Shown here piece after piece: positions 28,101 through 35,115 of a DNA stretch of 44,217 nucleotides (position 1 is its first letter; each line of letters starts with the position of its first letter). The stretch is from the NCBI GenBank assembly GCA_963205105.1, contig CAUJJW010000080.1, positions 1-44,217 of the forward strand. The letters are read 5' to 3'. The notes under the pieces are model-generated. The model worked only from the letters and a program-made list of their open reading frames with translations. It ran no database searches and was not told where the DNA came from. A program made the position numbers and the translations under genes. Source of the DNA: Verrucomicrobiota bacterium. Its GTDB lineage: Bacteria > Verrucomicrobiota > Verrucomicrobiia > Limisphaerales > CAIMTB01.

Positions 28101-28472
28101 AACCGGGGCAAGTTGCTGCCAGACCGAGTCGTTCTCGGAATCGTGGGTGTCCATGGCATTGGCGAGGCGTTCGCGGGTCAACCGGCGTTGTTCCGACCGA
28201 CGGACGTTGGAGGCGACAAAGCAGGTGTGGCGATGCAGCCACGCGGCGAAGTGCCCATCCTCGGTGACCTCCGGACCACGGCGTTCCGCCACCCGGCGGG
28301 CGAGATCGACGAACACGGTCTGGGCAATGTCCCGTGCCAGATGGACATCACCGTGGATGCGCCGAACCGCGATCGAATACACGAGGTTGAGGTAGCGACC
28401 GACGAGTTCATCGAAGGCGGCCTCGGAACCGAGTTCGGCGTAGTCGCGCAGGAGTTGGTCGGCGGTTTTCAT
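25134..28472 (-). CDS. ECF sigma factor fused to a transmembrane segment and carboxypeptidase-regulatory-like domains
   Basis: 1,112 aa. Residues 1-185 are a sigma-70 family ECF factor: region 2 (LVGRYLNLVYSIAVRRIHGD...ARDIAQTVFVDLARR) and region 4 (LSPADRDALLLRFYERLDLRAVGAALGVSDDTAQKRVSRALERLR). A hydrophobic stretch (LLIGAGAAAVVTVATLLW, about 244-261) is the likely single membrane span. The remaining 850 residues contain six or seven carboxypeptidase-D-regulatory-like beta-sandwiches (for example GGTVIDAEGAPVVGAKV, KGIVVDTDDRPIPGASV, SGTVTDATSNQPIPRFRM), predicted outside the membrane. This is about six times the size of an ordinary ECF factor (about 180 aa). A membrane-tethered sigma factor sensing an extracytoplasmic ligand and possibly released by proteolysis is the natural inference. 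No separate anti-sigma gene lies beside it. Confidence 0.88.
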   Translation of the reverse strand: MKTADQLLRDYAELGSEAAFDELVGRYLNLVYSIAVRRIHGDVHLARDIAQTVFVDLARRVAERRGPEVTEDGHFAAWLHRHTCFVASNVRRSEQRRLTRERLANAMDTHDSENDSVWQQLAPVLDEAIQELSPADRDALLLRFYERLDLRAVGAALGVSDDTAQKRVSRALERLRALLIGRSVTLSVAVLAGLLAERAIEAAPADWGSDLASAAHQLARSQPASPSPAAVGFLAWLGSIPAKLLIGAGAAAVVTVATLLWSPFATPDSESVVPGDSAALSNPGSAPSSGATSAAPATAESAIVAATPAALAASTDTNRLHLTLLAADTGLPIPNVPLEYRGWREARFGGRTLTGDENGECLVNVDPGTTWLQLTTRVEGYADTRLEWRPDRGIPIPTNWTLRLERAVPIGGTVIDAEGAPVVGAKVGFNHEAHLTPRAGPESQEFSWIEVETDAAGRWSIKRIAGSMLRLLYGSASHPDHVGSAMVFVNRVPEAEARLRDGSWVFQLGRAVTVKGIVVDTDDRPIPGASVRVGRVGESGSREGATDRDGTFAISGCRPGGNLVSATADGFGPATVDVELGPDAKPIRIQLERGRTLRIRVVDTSGNPVQGANVWLDTFHSSPMSTAPGQTPPPPPIQAKFSPLTDALGTAVWWDAPDQELKFDFHKRGYLRVSDVSLRPSEEEHVVVLPPALVVSGTVTDATSNQPIPRFRMTVGWPDSSGAPRWSTLDRFHVSFEGGTFRHALEEAVVGGIANPGYLFKFEADDYAPFVSRHVAHDEGEVTLDVRLEPSKSIQVTVLGPDHRPLPDADIGLATEGVQLMLLPGRLDRRNLTPQVTDAQGQFRWSPDPAVIRVLVLHPMGFAMVLPADLAKDPTVQLQPWARIEGVIFRGGRPAANVEFMLAFPELPRNAVAFDFNAYRPASDAEGRFTFPVVPPVPLNLIELVDLDPTTTSGRPESRSWTDRPRGKLELKPGETHRVELGKFDRTVRLGLRPPPGIQGGIRFAAITTPGPLPPQEIRQDPAALQRWAQQPEIRAALGKATQVPLKPTGDGRWESGEIQPGQYRVQAVVLPPGVEPGPSTVPTILMAPLLVPESAESGLLDLGDVLLQPMP

Positions 28473-28622
28473 GAGTCGTCACCCGTATAAAGCCGCCGGA
28501 GCCCCAAATCCGACAACGAGGAAGGGCTCATCGTTTCGTGCCGTGTGGTCCAAGGTTTTGGGTCTGCTTCCACCGGCGGGCGCATGTCCGAGTTGTGGAT
28601 GGGAGATCCAAGCGTCGGAGAA
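28473..28622. other. Intergenic upstream of the sigma-fusion gene
   Basis: Contains the presumed promoter of the leftward sigma-fusion gene. I see no confident motif. Together with the palindrome at 28623-28713 and the sequence to 28917 it forms a 445-bp gap without a gene. Confidence 0.4.
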
Positions 28623-28713
28623 TTTTGGACAGGATTCACAGGAGGAACAGGATGCTGGGGAACCCATGCGGAACGGCATTCCATCCTGTTCATCGTGTTC
28701 ATCCTGTCAAAAT
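28623..28713. repeat. Long imperfect inverted repeat (ACAGGAT / ATCCTGT type)
   Basis: The left arm (28623-28654) reads TTTTGGACAGGATTCACAGG then AGGAACAGGATG. The right arm (28682-28713) reads CATCCTGTTCATCGTG then TTCATCCTGTCAAAAT. The arms are near-complementary over about 32 bp with a 27-bp loop, and each carries internal ACAGGAT/ACAGGA iterations. This is a dispersed intergenic repeat type seen in many bacteria. Transcribed on either strand it would fold into a strong hairpin with a terminal T/A tract and could act as a bidirectional terminator. Confidence 0.75.
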
Positions 28714-28917
28714 GAGGGCCGTGTCCTCCGACAACACGGAGAGTCGCCCTCCACCGGCTTGGGTTGGACTCACCGCTTGCCTTCCACCAAGGCCACCTCG
28801 TAGCGTCGATCATCCTGCAATGGAATCACCTCCCCAGCGGGTCATGCTCCATACCGCTTCCGGATCGAGTCACATCAAGCCCCTGGACGACTCATTCCCT
28901 GCGTACCTTCCCACACC

Positions 28918-30927
28918 ATGATCTTGCCGCTCGCTCAGACCCACCTGCGTTCGAAGGATATCTCCTCCAGACGCCGTTCCCATTCGCCAGATCGAGCCCC
29001 CGACGTCCCGACGCGACTTCTCCCAAGGCTCGTGACCGGGTGGGTGCTTGGTCTGCTGCTGTCGGTGACTCCAAAGGCCCCGGCGGCTGAGTTCACGGCG
29101 AGGTGGGTCGGCGCCGCGGATGGAGCATGGAGCACTCCGGGAAACTGGGACATCGGCCGGGTACCCCATAACTCCCCGTTGGACACCTACAACGTTGTTT
29201 GGGACCAACACGCCGTCACCGTCACTCTCGATCAAGACACGGTCATTCGAGACTTCACCTTCGCCAGCGGGGGACGGCTCCAAAGCCAAAACTCCCAGAC
29301 CCGGCTCACCATCGCGGGAACGTTCACCTGGAACCAGGGGCTGCTGGCCCTTCGGAATCGAACCACGGTTCAGGGGGCCGCCACGATTCAGGGGCTCGGT
29401 GCCAACCTTCGCACCCTGGAGTCGGGCCAACTCTGGCTCCAGGGCGTGACCCAACTGCGCTCGGGACTGCACCTCCTGAATGGCGCCCGCGTGGTCAATG
29501 ACGTGACAGCCCGGTTCGAAGCCCAGGATGGCGCTCGCTTCTCCATGGGCGGCAATCTCGTCACCGACATCGTCAACCTCGGCATCTTTCGCGTGGCCCC
29601 GGGCGGGCAGAGCTTCACCTCCCTCCAGTTCCGCAACGAAGGTTTCCTCGACGTCCGGCAACGAACTCTGGAGTTTGCCACTCCGGGAGCCTCGGTGGAT
29701 CAGCGTGCGGGAAGCACCCGTCTCAACGATGCCAGGGTCGAGGGGCTTCTCAGCATCATGGCTGGCACCCTGGAAGGTAGCGGCTTTGTGCGCGAAGCCA
29801 TCGTGTTGGGTCGTGTTTCGGGCCAACTCACATTCAACAAACTGAGTCCCGGAAACAATGCCACCAACACTTTGGCCATCACTGACCGACCCGGCGAGAC
29901 TTCGGATCGGTTCTCGATCGAGACCCGGCTTTCTCTGGGCGGAAACTTGGAGATTAAAGTACGTGCCATCCCGGCGGACGGAGCTGCTTTCGAAGTGGTC
30001 TCCGCACCTGCCGGAGTGAGCGGACAGTTTCGCAACGTGGCCTTCGGACAACGGGTTCAGGTCGCGAATACACCCGGGTCATTCCTGTTAGAAATGGCCC
30101 CCGATTCGAAGTCCATCACCTTGAGCGATTACCGCCACTCACATCTTCCCCCCATCCCGGTCGATCTCAAGGAGCTTAAGAGGGTCCAATGCACGGATTG
30201 CTGGATGTGCCTCATCTTCGCTTTGTTCGGTATTCCGGAAGAGCCGGCTGCCCTGGTGATCCAACGTGGTTTGAGTCAAGTCGGTCTGGCAAGCGCAGGA
30301 ACATCCCCTGCTTCGACCTCCGACTCGCCGGCGGTTTTTCACGCGCTGCAGTCCCTGCTCAAGACCACCACCGAAGGGCGCCGGCTCGTGAACCTCTTCT
30401 GGCAGCACACCACGGAGGTTGTGAAAATTTCCCTGTTGCATCCCGAGGTGCTGGAGCAGGCCAATCTCGTGGTCCGCTCCTTCGAGCCAGGTGTGGCTGC
30501 CTTGCTGGCGGGCAACGGCCCCGGAGCGGTCATCACCCAGACCATGATCGATCAACTCGATCTCCTGTGGAGCCTTCTCGGCGACCACGCCAGCCCGGCT
30601 CTCCAAGCGGTCCTCCAAGAGGAACGCGCGCGGTCGGACGGATTCCAGGAGTTCGTGAACAAGGACTTTTCTCAATGGGCTGACCTGCTCCAGATCGCCA
30701 CCCCGACCCAGCCTTGGATTCAGCTCTCCAGGCCAACGAAGTCCGCAGGACGTTTCAGTGTCGACGTGAACAACATCCCAGGCCTCGATTTCTCCCTCTG
30801 GCGATCCGCCAATTTGCTCCAGTGGGAACGAGTTCCCCTCGGAGAGGTTCAGAAGGGACAATTCACCACGCGTCTGGTGGATCCGAATTCACCCACCCAA
30901 CCCGCCTTCTACGCCGTCAGGCCCTAG
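28918..30927 (+). CDS. Secreted beta-helix-like protein
   Basis: 669 aa, not assigned to a named family. A long basic N-terminus precedes a hydrophobic export signal (TGWVLGLLLSVTPKAPAAEF, cleavage near residue 58). Residues about 60-330 are beta-rich with repeated 'G..T.....L' rungs and an opening WVGAADGAWSTPGNWDIGRVP, typical of autotransporter-like/PEP-associated secreted beta-helices (N-terminal 'W.G..dg.W..p.NW' motif). A helical segment (about 415-600) follows with the pair CTDCWMC. The C-terminal 60 residues (FSLWRSANLLQWERVP...FYAVRP) form the same small domain as in the 4401-8060 protein. An ATG start at 28918 without a clear Shine-Dalgarno sequence. A cell-surface role is inferred. 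Confidence 0.75.
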   Translation: MILPLAQTHLRSKDISSRRRSHSPDRAPDVPTRLLPRLVTGWVLGLLLSVTPKAPAAEFTARWVGAADGAWSTPGNWDIGRVPHNSPLDTYNVVWDQHAVTVTLDQDTVIRDFTFASGGRLQSQNSQTRLTIAGTFTWNQGLLALRNRTTVQGAATIQGLGANLRTLESGQLWLQGVTQLRSGLHLLNGARVVNDVTARFEAQDGARFSMGGNLVTDIVNLGIFRVAPGGQSFTSLQFRNEGFLDVRQRTLEFATPGASVDQRAGSTRLNDARVEGLLSIMAGTLEGSGFVREAIVLGRVSGQLTFNKLSPGNNATNTLAITDRPGETSDRFSIETRLSLGGNLEIKVRAIPADGAAFEVVSAPAGVSGQFRNVAFGQRVQVANTPGSFLLEMAPDSKSITLSDYRHSHLPPIPVDLKELKRVQCTDCWMCLIFALFGIPEEPAALVIQRGLSQVGLASAGTSPASTSDSPAVFHALQSLLKTTTEGRRLVNLFWQHTTEVVKISLLHPEVLEQANLVVRSFEPGVAALLAGNGPGAVITQTMIDQLDLLWSLLGDHASPALQAVLQEERARSDGFQEFVNKDFSQWADLLQIATPTQPWIQLSRPTKSAGRFSVDVNNIPGLDFSLWRSANLLQWERVPLGEVQKGQFTTRLVDPNSPTQPAFYAVRP

Positions 30928-31004
30928 CATCAGTGAATTCGTTCCAGCTCTAGATTTGCTGGCTTCGTCGGTACCCGCAGGAAACAGATCTCCGACACAA
31001 CGCA

Positions 31005-31112
31005 TGCTGAGGGCCAAAGGCCCGAATCCATACCAGCCTTGGGCAACGCCCAAGGTCCACGCCCCCACGATTTCCACAGGGCCAACGGCCCGCCCCATGC
31101 CACGGGCGCCAT
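31005..31112. repeat. R2 triple-hairpin repeat, copy 1
   Basis: Three perfect hairpins in a row: GGGCCAAAGGCCC, CCTTGGGCAACGCCCAAGG and GGGCCAACGGCCCGCCCCATGC. It lies between two convergent genes, where it could serve as a bidirectional terminator. The remaining sequence between 30928 and 31179 is featureless. Confidence 0.85.
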
Positions 31113-31179
31113 CAACGATGGCCATCCAGATCGGGGTGGTTCGTGTCATTCCCACCCGAGGTGATTGGGGTCTGATGCT

Positions 31180-32328
31180 CTACCGACCAGCATTCGCAGG
31201 CCAGTCGGCACCGTTCTCAATTCGAACTAGGGCGTCCTCGACGGCAGTGCGGAGTACAGCGTCCGGGTGGGAACGAAGCTTCGAGAGCGCGGGGAGTGCA
31301 GCGACGGCGTTCGTGCCGAACTGCCCCAGTGCAAACACGTGCATGAGCACCGCCCGACCGGGTTCCGACGCCGACAGAGGCCAAGCCTCTCGGCCCACCC
31401 TCAAGGCGATCCGCGGAGGAAGGCGCGACCCGACCGACGGTGGGTTGGTTTCGATGTCCGCCAGTCCGTCCACGATTCTCGAAACAATTCTGGGAACGAC
31501 TTCATCGGCCGAGGCGCCGGTCCGGGCCAGCGCGATGGCGGCGGAAGCTTGCAGCCTCGCATCGGTCGAATTCAGGCAATCCACGATCAGTGGCCGCGCC
31601 GCGGCGGCCCGTGTACCAAACGAAGAAAGCGCGAGCAGCGCTGTGGAATGGAGCAAAGCAAGATCCATGCCGCTGGCGCCTGTTACGGTGATTCCGAGCA
31701 CGTTGGTCAGGCTGAGAATGTCCTGTTCACCTTCAGGCTGGATCGAAATCAACGCGACCGTCGCGACCAGCGCGAGATCCGGATCCTTCAGCAGCGGTCG
31801 TATGCTGGGAATGGCGGGCGCCGCCAACGGGCCGAGTTCTTCAAAGGCGGCGAGCGCGCAGACCTGGTCACCAAAGGCCCACTCGAGGTTCGCCGGGAAC
31901 CATTTCTTGAGGCGGGGGAAACGCTCCCTGACCTTCCAAGAAAACTCCCATGCTAGGTGTTTCAGCCGCGAATCCTTGGACTTCAGCAGACCGACCAGAA
32001 GTGGCAGCGCATTCGTACCGACGCTGCGGATGGCGCGGGTCGCGTCTGGGTTGGACTGCGAAATCAACAATCGGGGAGAAATCAGCCGGTGAGAATGACC
32101 TGGGTCCGACTCGACACCCCCATGCGAGATCCCCGAGACCTCAATGCGCTTCAGATGCCGGCTCAACGGTATCCCCTGAAACACGGGATCGTCCGGGCCG
32201 GAAAGCAACAGAAACCCCAGCAAGCTGAGGAAGAGCAAGCTGCCACCGGCGATCCAGCCCTTGGTCCGCCTGGACGACCGCGGCGCCGCGCCCTCGATGG
32301 GCCGTGATGGGTCGTTGAGATACCCCAT
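31180..32328 (-). CDS. Membrane-anchored HEAT-repeat protein
   Basis: 382 aa. A basic N-terminus (SSRRTKGW) and one membrane helix (IAGGSLLFLSLLGFLLLSG, about 26-44) are followed by a domain beginning VFQGIPLSRHLKRI. Repeated helical pairs follow with the HEAT/PBS-type pattern: AIRSVGTNALPLLVGLLKSKDSRLKHLAW, FEELGPLAAPAIPSIRPLLKDPDLALVATVAL, LSSFGTRAAAARPLIVDCLNSTDARLQASAAIALARTG, LGQFGTNAVAALPALSKLRSHPDAVLRTAVEDAL. Such proteins are abundant in Verrucomicrobiota and are presumed protein-interaction scaffolds; no specific partner is suggested by the neighbours. ATG at 32328 is preferred; a GTG at 32361 is also open. Confidence 0.85.
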   Translation of the reverse strand: MGYLNDPSRPIEGAAPRSSRRTKGWIAGGSLLFLSLLGFLLLSGPDDPVFQGIPLSRHLKRIEVSGISHGGVESDPGHSHRLISPRLLISQSNPDATRAIRSVGTNALPLLVGLLKSKDSRLKHLAWEFSWKVRERFPRLKKWFPANLEWAFGDQVCALAAFEELGPLAAPAIPSIRPLLKDPDLALVATVALISIQPEGEQDILSLTNVLGITVTGASGMDLALLHSTALLALSSFGTRAAAARPLIVDCLNSTDARLQASAAIALARTGASADEVVPRIVSRIVDGLADIETNPPSVGSRLPPRIALRVGREAWPLSASEPGRAVLMHVFALGQFGTNAVAALPALSKLRSHPDAVLRTAVEDALVRIENGADWPANAGR

Positions 32329-32499
32329 GGTTGCCAGAGCGAACACCGACGCGCCCCGCACGACAAGTCTCCGGTCGGCGACTCGGAATAGGAGGGACCC
32401 CCTGTCGCCTCAGCCAACACTTGTTCGATCGGGGTGCGGTTCGCGTTCGCGGTGGGTGAGCCTGGTGGCTGCCATGGAGAAGCCATTGGCCGAGACACG

Positions 32500-32606
32500 T
32501 CGTGCCGAAGGCCAAGGGCCCGGATCCATCCCAGCCTTGGGCAACGCCCAAGGTCCACGCCCCCACGATTTCCACAGGGCCAACGGCCCGCCCCATGCCA
32601 CGGGCG
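32500..32606. repeat. R2 triple-hairpin repeat, copy 2
   Basis: Nearly identical to the copy at 31005-31112 over the CCTTGGGCAACGCCCAAGG, 'CCACGCCCCCACGATTTCC' and GGGCCAACGGCCCGCC segments; the first hairpin has drifted to GGCCAAGGGCC. It sits between the HEAT gene start and the end of the DUF4252 gene. The rest of 32329-32810 shows no gene. Confidence 0.85.
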
Positions 32607-32810
32607 TCGCGAACACGGCAAAGGAAGGCCTCCCACTCGGCGCCAACGCCGGATGGCCATCCGAAAAAACCGGCTCGCCGAGCTGAATGTCACGATTGAG
32701 CCCCATTCAACCCACAGCTTTCCTTCGCCAAAACGCGTCACCGGCGGAGGTTGGCTCCGCCGGTGACCTGTCGTTCCGCAACCCGTCCAGAACCTCAAAG
32801 GGATTCAGGA

Positions 32811-33443
32811 TTACGGAGCATCCTTTTCCTTAGGGGGTGTGGGCTTCTCGGAACCCTCACTCAACACACCCGAGAACATCTTCAGGAGGTCCTTGGGAAT
32901 CTTGTCAAACTTCGCGGCGAGCCTGACCAACTTACTCAACGACACCCGTCCAACGACGTTGACGATCACAACATCTCCACCGTCCTGGATCAGAACCGCG
33001 AGGCCGGCAATCGATTCACCCGATGGGTCGCCGATCGCATAAATTCCGACATTCTCTTCGGGCACCGAAGCAATCGAAGACCACTTGTTTTCCAGATGGC
33101 TTCGCAACCCTGCAACGCCCGCGGTAACCGCGGCAAGATTGGTAGGACCAACGTCCAGGACGACGACGCGGATGAGTTTCACATCCTTGATCAGTTCGGC
33201 GAGGTTGACGCCAGTGGCGGCAAACGGATCGTTCGTTCCTCCGTTGAGTTCGGAAACTGCATCCTTGAGGAGAAACCGAGGGAGATTCACGTTCACTTCG
33301 GGACGAATTGCCTTCAGGTCGATCATCCGATCGATCGGAAGAAACGCGGGGTCGGCCTCAACGCCGGGCTCGGCACTGGCCCGCGCGGGAGCCATGGCAA
33401 TCAGGACGAGGGTGAATAGGATGAGGTACTTTTTCATGGTCAT
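32811..33443 (-). CDS. DUF4252-like secreted protein, last gene of sigma/anti-sigma operon
   Basis: 210 aa with a signal peptide (MKKYLILFTLVLIAMAPARASA, from the second ATG). The mature part resembles DUF4252: IDLKAIRPEVNVNLPRFLLKDAV, a central LIKDVKLIRVVVLDVGPTN, and the C-terminal VGIYAIGDPSGESIAGLAVLIQDGGDVVIVNVVGRVSLSKLVRLA. Family function is unknown; members are often encoded next to ECF sigma factors and their membrane regulators, as here. The ATG at 33443 overlaps the stop of the upstream gene (ATGA), indicating translational coupling; ATG 33437 would also work. The protein is probably periplasmic or outer-membrane-facing and might act in envelope-stress signalling (inference). Confidence 0.75.
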   Translation of the reverse strand: MTMKKYLILFTLVLIAMAPARASAEPGVEADPAFLPIDRMIDLKAIRPEVNVNLPRFLLKDAVSELNGGTNDPFAATGVNLAELIKDVKLIRVVVLDVGPTNLAAVTAGVAGLRSHLENKWSSIASVPEENVGIYAIGDPSGESIAGLAVLIQDGGDVVIVNVVGRVSLSKLVRLAAKFDKIPKDLLKMFSGVLSEGSEKPTPPKEKDAP

Positions 33444-33841
33444 AGGGGACGTGTTATTTTGTCTTTGGCAGTGTGAAAACTTCTGAGAAGGGGCGGTACG
33501 GCTTCTTTCCTGAGAGCGGCTTCGGCATGACCTCCCGCTCGAATCAGGACATGACCGACCGCTGCGAGAACCCCATGGGTCTGCTCGAGGACTTTTCCAG
33601 AATCGCTCAAGGTCGGGGTCTCTCCACATGGATCGTCCACACGATCGGTCCCCGGCCAGAATAGACTGGTGCCTACCAGGACGACCGCGAGGGCGCCGAG
33701 GACAAAGGACGCCAGCAAGGAAACGCCTGAGAATTTTTTGGCCGCTTCCCGGGCGATGCGCTGGGAGACCTGATCCGGCACCGAAGCCGGGCAGGATTCG
33801 CTCCGCAATTCACGGATCAGCTTTTTGAGAGGGTCGTCCAT
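33440..33841 (-). CDS. Single-pass membrane protein, probable anti-sigma factor
   Basis: 133 aa. A charged cytoplasmic N-terminus (MDDPLKKLIRELRSESCPASVPDQVSQRIAREAAKKF) is followed by one membrane helix (VSLLASFVLGALAVVLVGTSLFW, about 40-62) and an extracytoplasmic helix-rich tail. It lacks the HxxxCxxC zinc motif of ZAS-type anti-sigma factors, so the assignment rests on position: the gene overlaps the ECF sigma gene by 25 bp upstream and the DUF4252 gene by 4 bp downstream. Size and one-span topology fit an anti-sigma regulator. Confidence 0.65.
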   Translation of the reverse strand: MDDPLKKLIRELRSESCPASVPDQVSQRIAREAAKKFSGVSLLASFVLGALAVVLVGTSLFWPGTDRVDDPCGETPTLSDSGKVLEQTHGVLAAVGHVLIRAGGHAEAALRKEAVPPLLRSFHTAKDKITRPL

Positions 33842-34347
33842 GATTTCTCCTTGGAAAGGTGCTGGTTCAGTTGTTGGCGGGCACGGAGAAGCCGGACCTT
33901 CACCGTGTTGATGGGAATCTGAAGCGCGACAGCTATCTCGCGGTAGCGGAGTTGGTTGACTTCGTAGAGCACGAACACACTGCGGAGGGACTCCGGGAGT
34001 CGGGCTAGCACTTCATGAGCCTCTTCGAGCCGGGTGGTGGTGTCGGCAGCAAGGCTGGGATCCACCGCCAGTTCGTCCACCCGTTCGTCAGAAATCTCAT
34101 CGTCGGCCGGCTGCACAGCCCATGACCGCCGCCGGATCTGGTCCAGACAGAAATTTCGGGTCGTCAGGAAGAGCCATGCCCGGATGTTGAGCAGGCGGAG
34201 GGTTGGCAGATGATTCCAAAGCCGGAGCAGGACTTCCTGGGTCGCATCCTCCGCGTCCGCTGGACTTCCGAGCATCGCACGTGCGAAGCGGTACAGCTCA
34301 TCACGGTGCCGGCGGCACAGCAGTTGAAATTCCAGCTCCCGTATCAT
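33817..34347 (-). CDS. ECF RNA polymerase sigma factor
   Basis: 176 aa. Region 2 is visible as YRFARAMLGSPADAEDATQEVLLRLWNHLPTLR followed by IRAWLFLTTRNFCLDQIRRR. Region 4 is LARLPESLRSVFVLYEVNQLRYREIAVALQIPINTVKVRLLRARQQLNQHL. It directs core RNA polymerase to a dedicated promoter set. First gene of a three-gene operon with the membrane protein and DUF4252 protein; the 25-bp overlap with the next gene implies co-translation. The inducing signal is unknown. Confidence 0.95.
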   Translation of the reverse strand: MIRELEFQLLCRRHRDELYRFARAMLGSPADAEDATQEVLLRLWNHLPTLRLLNIRAWLFLTTRNFCLDQIRRRSWAVQPADDEISDERVDELAVDPSLAADTTTRLEEAHEVLARLPESLRSVFVLYEVNQLRYREIAVALQIPINTVKVRLLRARQQLNQHLSKEKSWTTLSKS

Positions 34348-34444
34348 GTTTCCGCACAGTCAACGAAGGAGAGGGATGAATTGTTTCAGGGAATCTTCCC
34401 GTCGGCGGCAATGCCTCCAAATCCAATCCAGCAATCCGAAGGAA
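34348..34444. promoter_or_regulatory. Upstream region of the ECF operon
   Basis: About 100 bp between the sigma gene and the first R2 copy; it should contain the operon promoter. I see no confident -35/-10 or autoregulatory ECF-type motif by eye. Confidence 0.3.
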
Positions 34445-34552
34445 TGCGGAGGGCCAAAGGCCCGAATTCATACCAGCCTTGGGCAACGCCCAAGGTCCGT
34501 GCCCCCACGAGTTCCCCAGGGCCAACGGCCCGTCCCATGCCACCAGCGTCGC
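34445..34552. repeat. R2 triple-hairpin repeat, copy 3
   Basis: GGGCCAAAGGCCC, CCTTGGGCAACGCCCAAGG and GGGCCAACGGCCC in series, with the connecting 'CGTGCCCCCACGAGTTCC' variant. It is directly followed by a degenerate antitoxin copy, an arrangement repeated 550 bp further on. Confidence 0.85.
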
Positions 34553-34594
34553 CTTGGCGCATCCACGGCCGTCACCATCGCGAGTCAAACGCAG

Positions 34595-34747
34595 TTAGCC
34601 ATCGGTCATCCTGCCCATTGGAAAGATGCCCTTGCCTCGCCACCTCTCGAACGAGTCAGGCCTCGTCCTCTTCCAGGCAACCAAGGTCCCCTCCTGGTTT
34701 TTGGTTTCCAGGACGTTGCTGGGCTCCAACCCCAATTCTATCGGAAT
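34595..34747 (-). pseudogene. Degenerate duplicate of the AbrB-like antitoxin
   Basis: The minus strand reads IPIELGLEPSNVLETKNQEG, then TLVAWKRTRPDSFERWRGKG, ending IFPMGRMTDG and stop. This parallels the intact gene at 35116-35334 (IPRELREELGLEPGNILEIK; TLVAWKRTGPDVFEKWRGRG). It lacks four residues of the IPRELREELGL helix, its 5' end is missing, and a stop removes the last ten or so residues. DNA identity with the 35116 copy continues past the stop into the flanking CGGCCGTCACCATCGCGA block, so the two arose by segmental duplication. Confidence 0.8.
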
Positions 34748-34749
34748 CC

Positions 34750-34865
34750 GCGATGGGGCGGGCTTTCAGCCCTCTTTCGATTCGGGGCCTCAGTCCTGGG
34801 GCGTTGCCCCAGGCTGGGATGGAGGCGCGCCGTTGGCGCTCTTGCTCTCGGCCTCCCAGAACACA
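34750..34865. repeat. R2-variant hairpin chain
   Basis: GGGCGGGCTTTCAGCCC and CCTGGGGCGTTGCCCCAGG, with the following GCGCGCCGTTGGCGC hairpin, match the chain at 3655-3920. It lies immediately upstream of the antitoxin pseudogene, apparently having replaced its 5' end. From 34866 to 34999 nothing is recognisable. Confidence 0.7.
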
Positions 34866-34997
34866 TGGACCGGGGGTAGAACGGCGAAAGTTACGCTCCC
34901 GCGGGTGGAGTGGAGAGGAATCACTGTCCTGGACCATCGGTGACGACAGATCTGCGGCGGGTGACCCTTCTTGGAACATCCGTGATCGGGACGAGCC

Positions 34998-35098
34998 ATG
35001 CGGAGGGCCAACGGCCCGAATTCATCCCAGCCTTGGGCAACGTCCAAGGTCCGTGCCCCCACGAATTCCCCAGGGCCAACGGCCCGTCCCATGCCGCC
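34998..35098. repeat. R2 triple-hairpin repeat, copy 4
   Basis: GGGCCAACGGCCC, CCTTGGGCAACGTCCAAGG and GGGCCAACGGCCC. The middle hairpin carries one C-to-T change in this copy that still pairs as G-T in RNA. It lies 18 bp downstream of the AbrB-like gene. Confidence 0.85.
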
Positions 35099-35115
35099 AG
35101 CATCGCCGTTGCGCA

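Noticed and set aside
26703..28490. Plus-strand 595-aa frame opposite the sigma-fusion gene
   Set aside because: Antisense shadow; the coding evidence (sigma regions, membrane span) is all on the minus strand.
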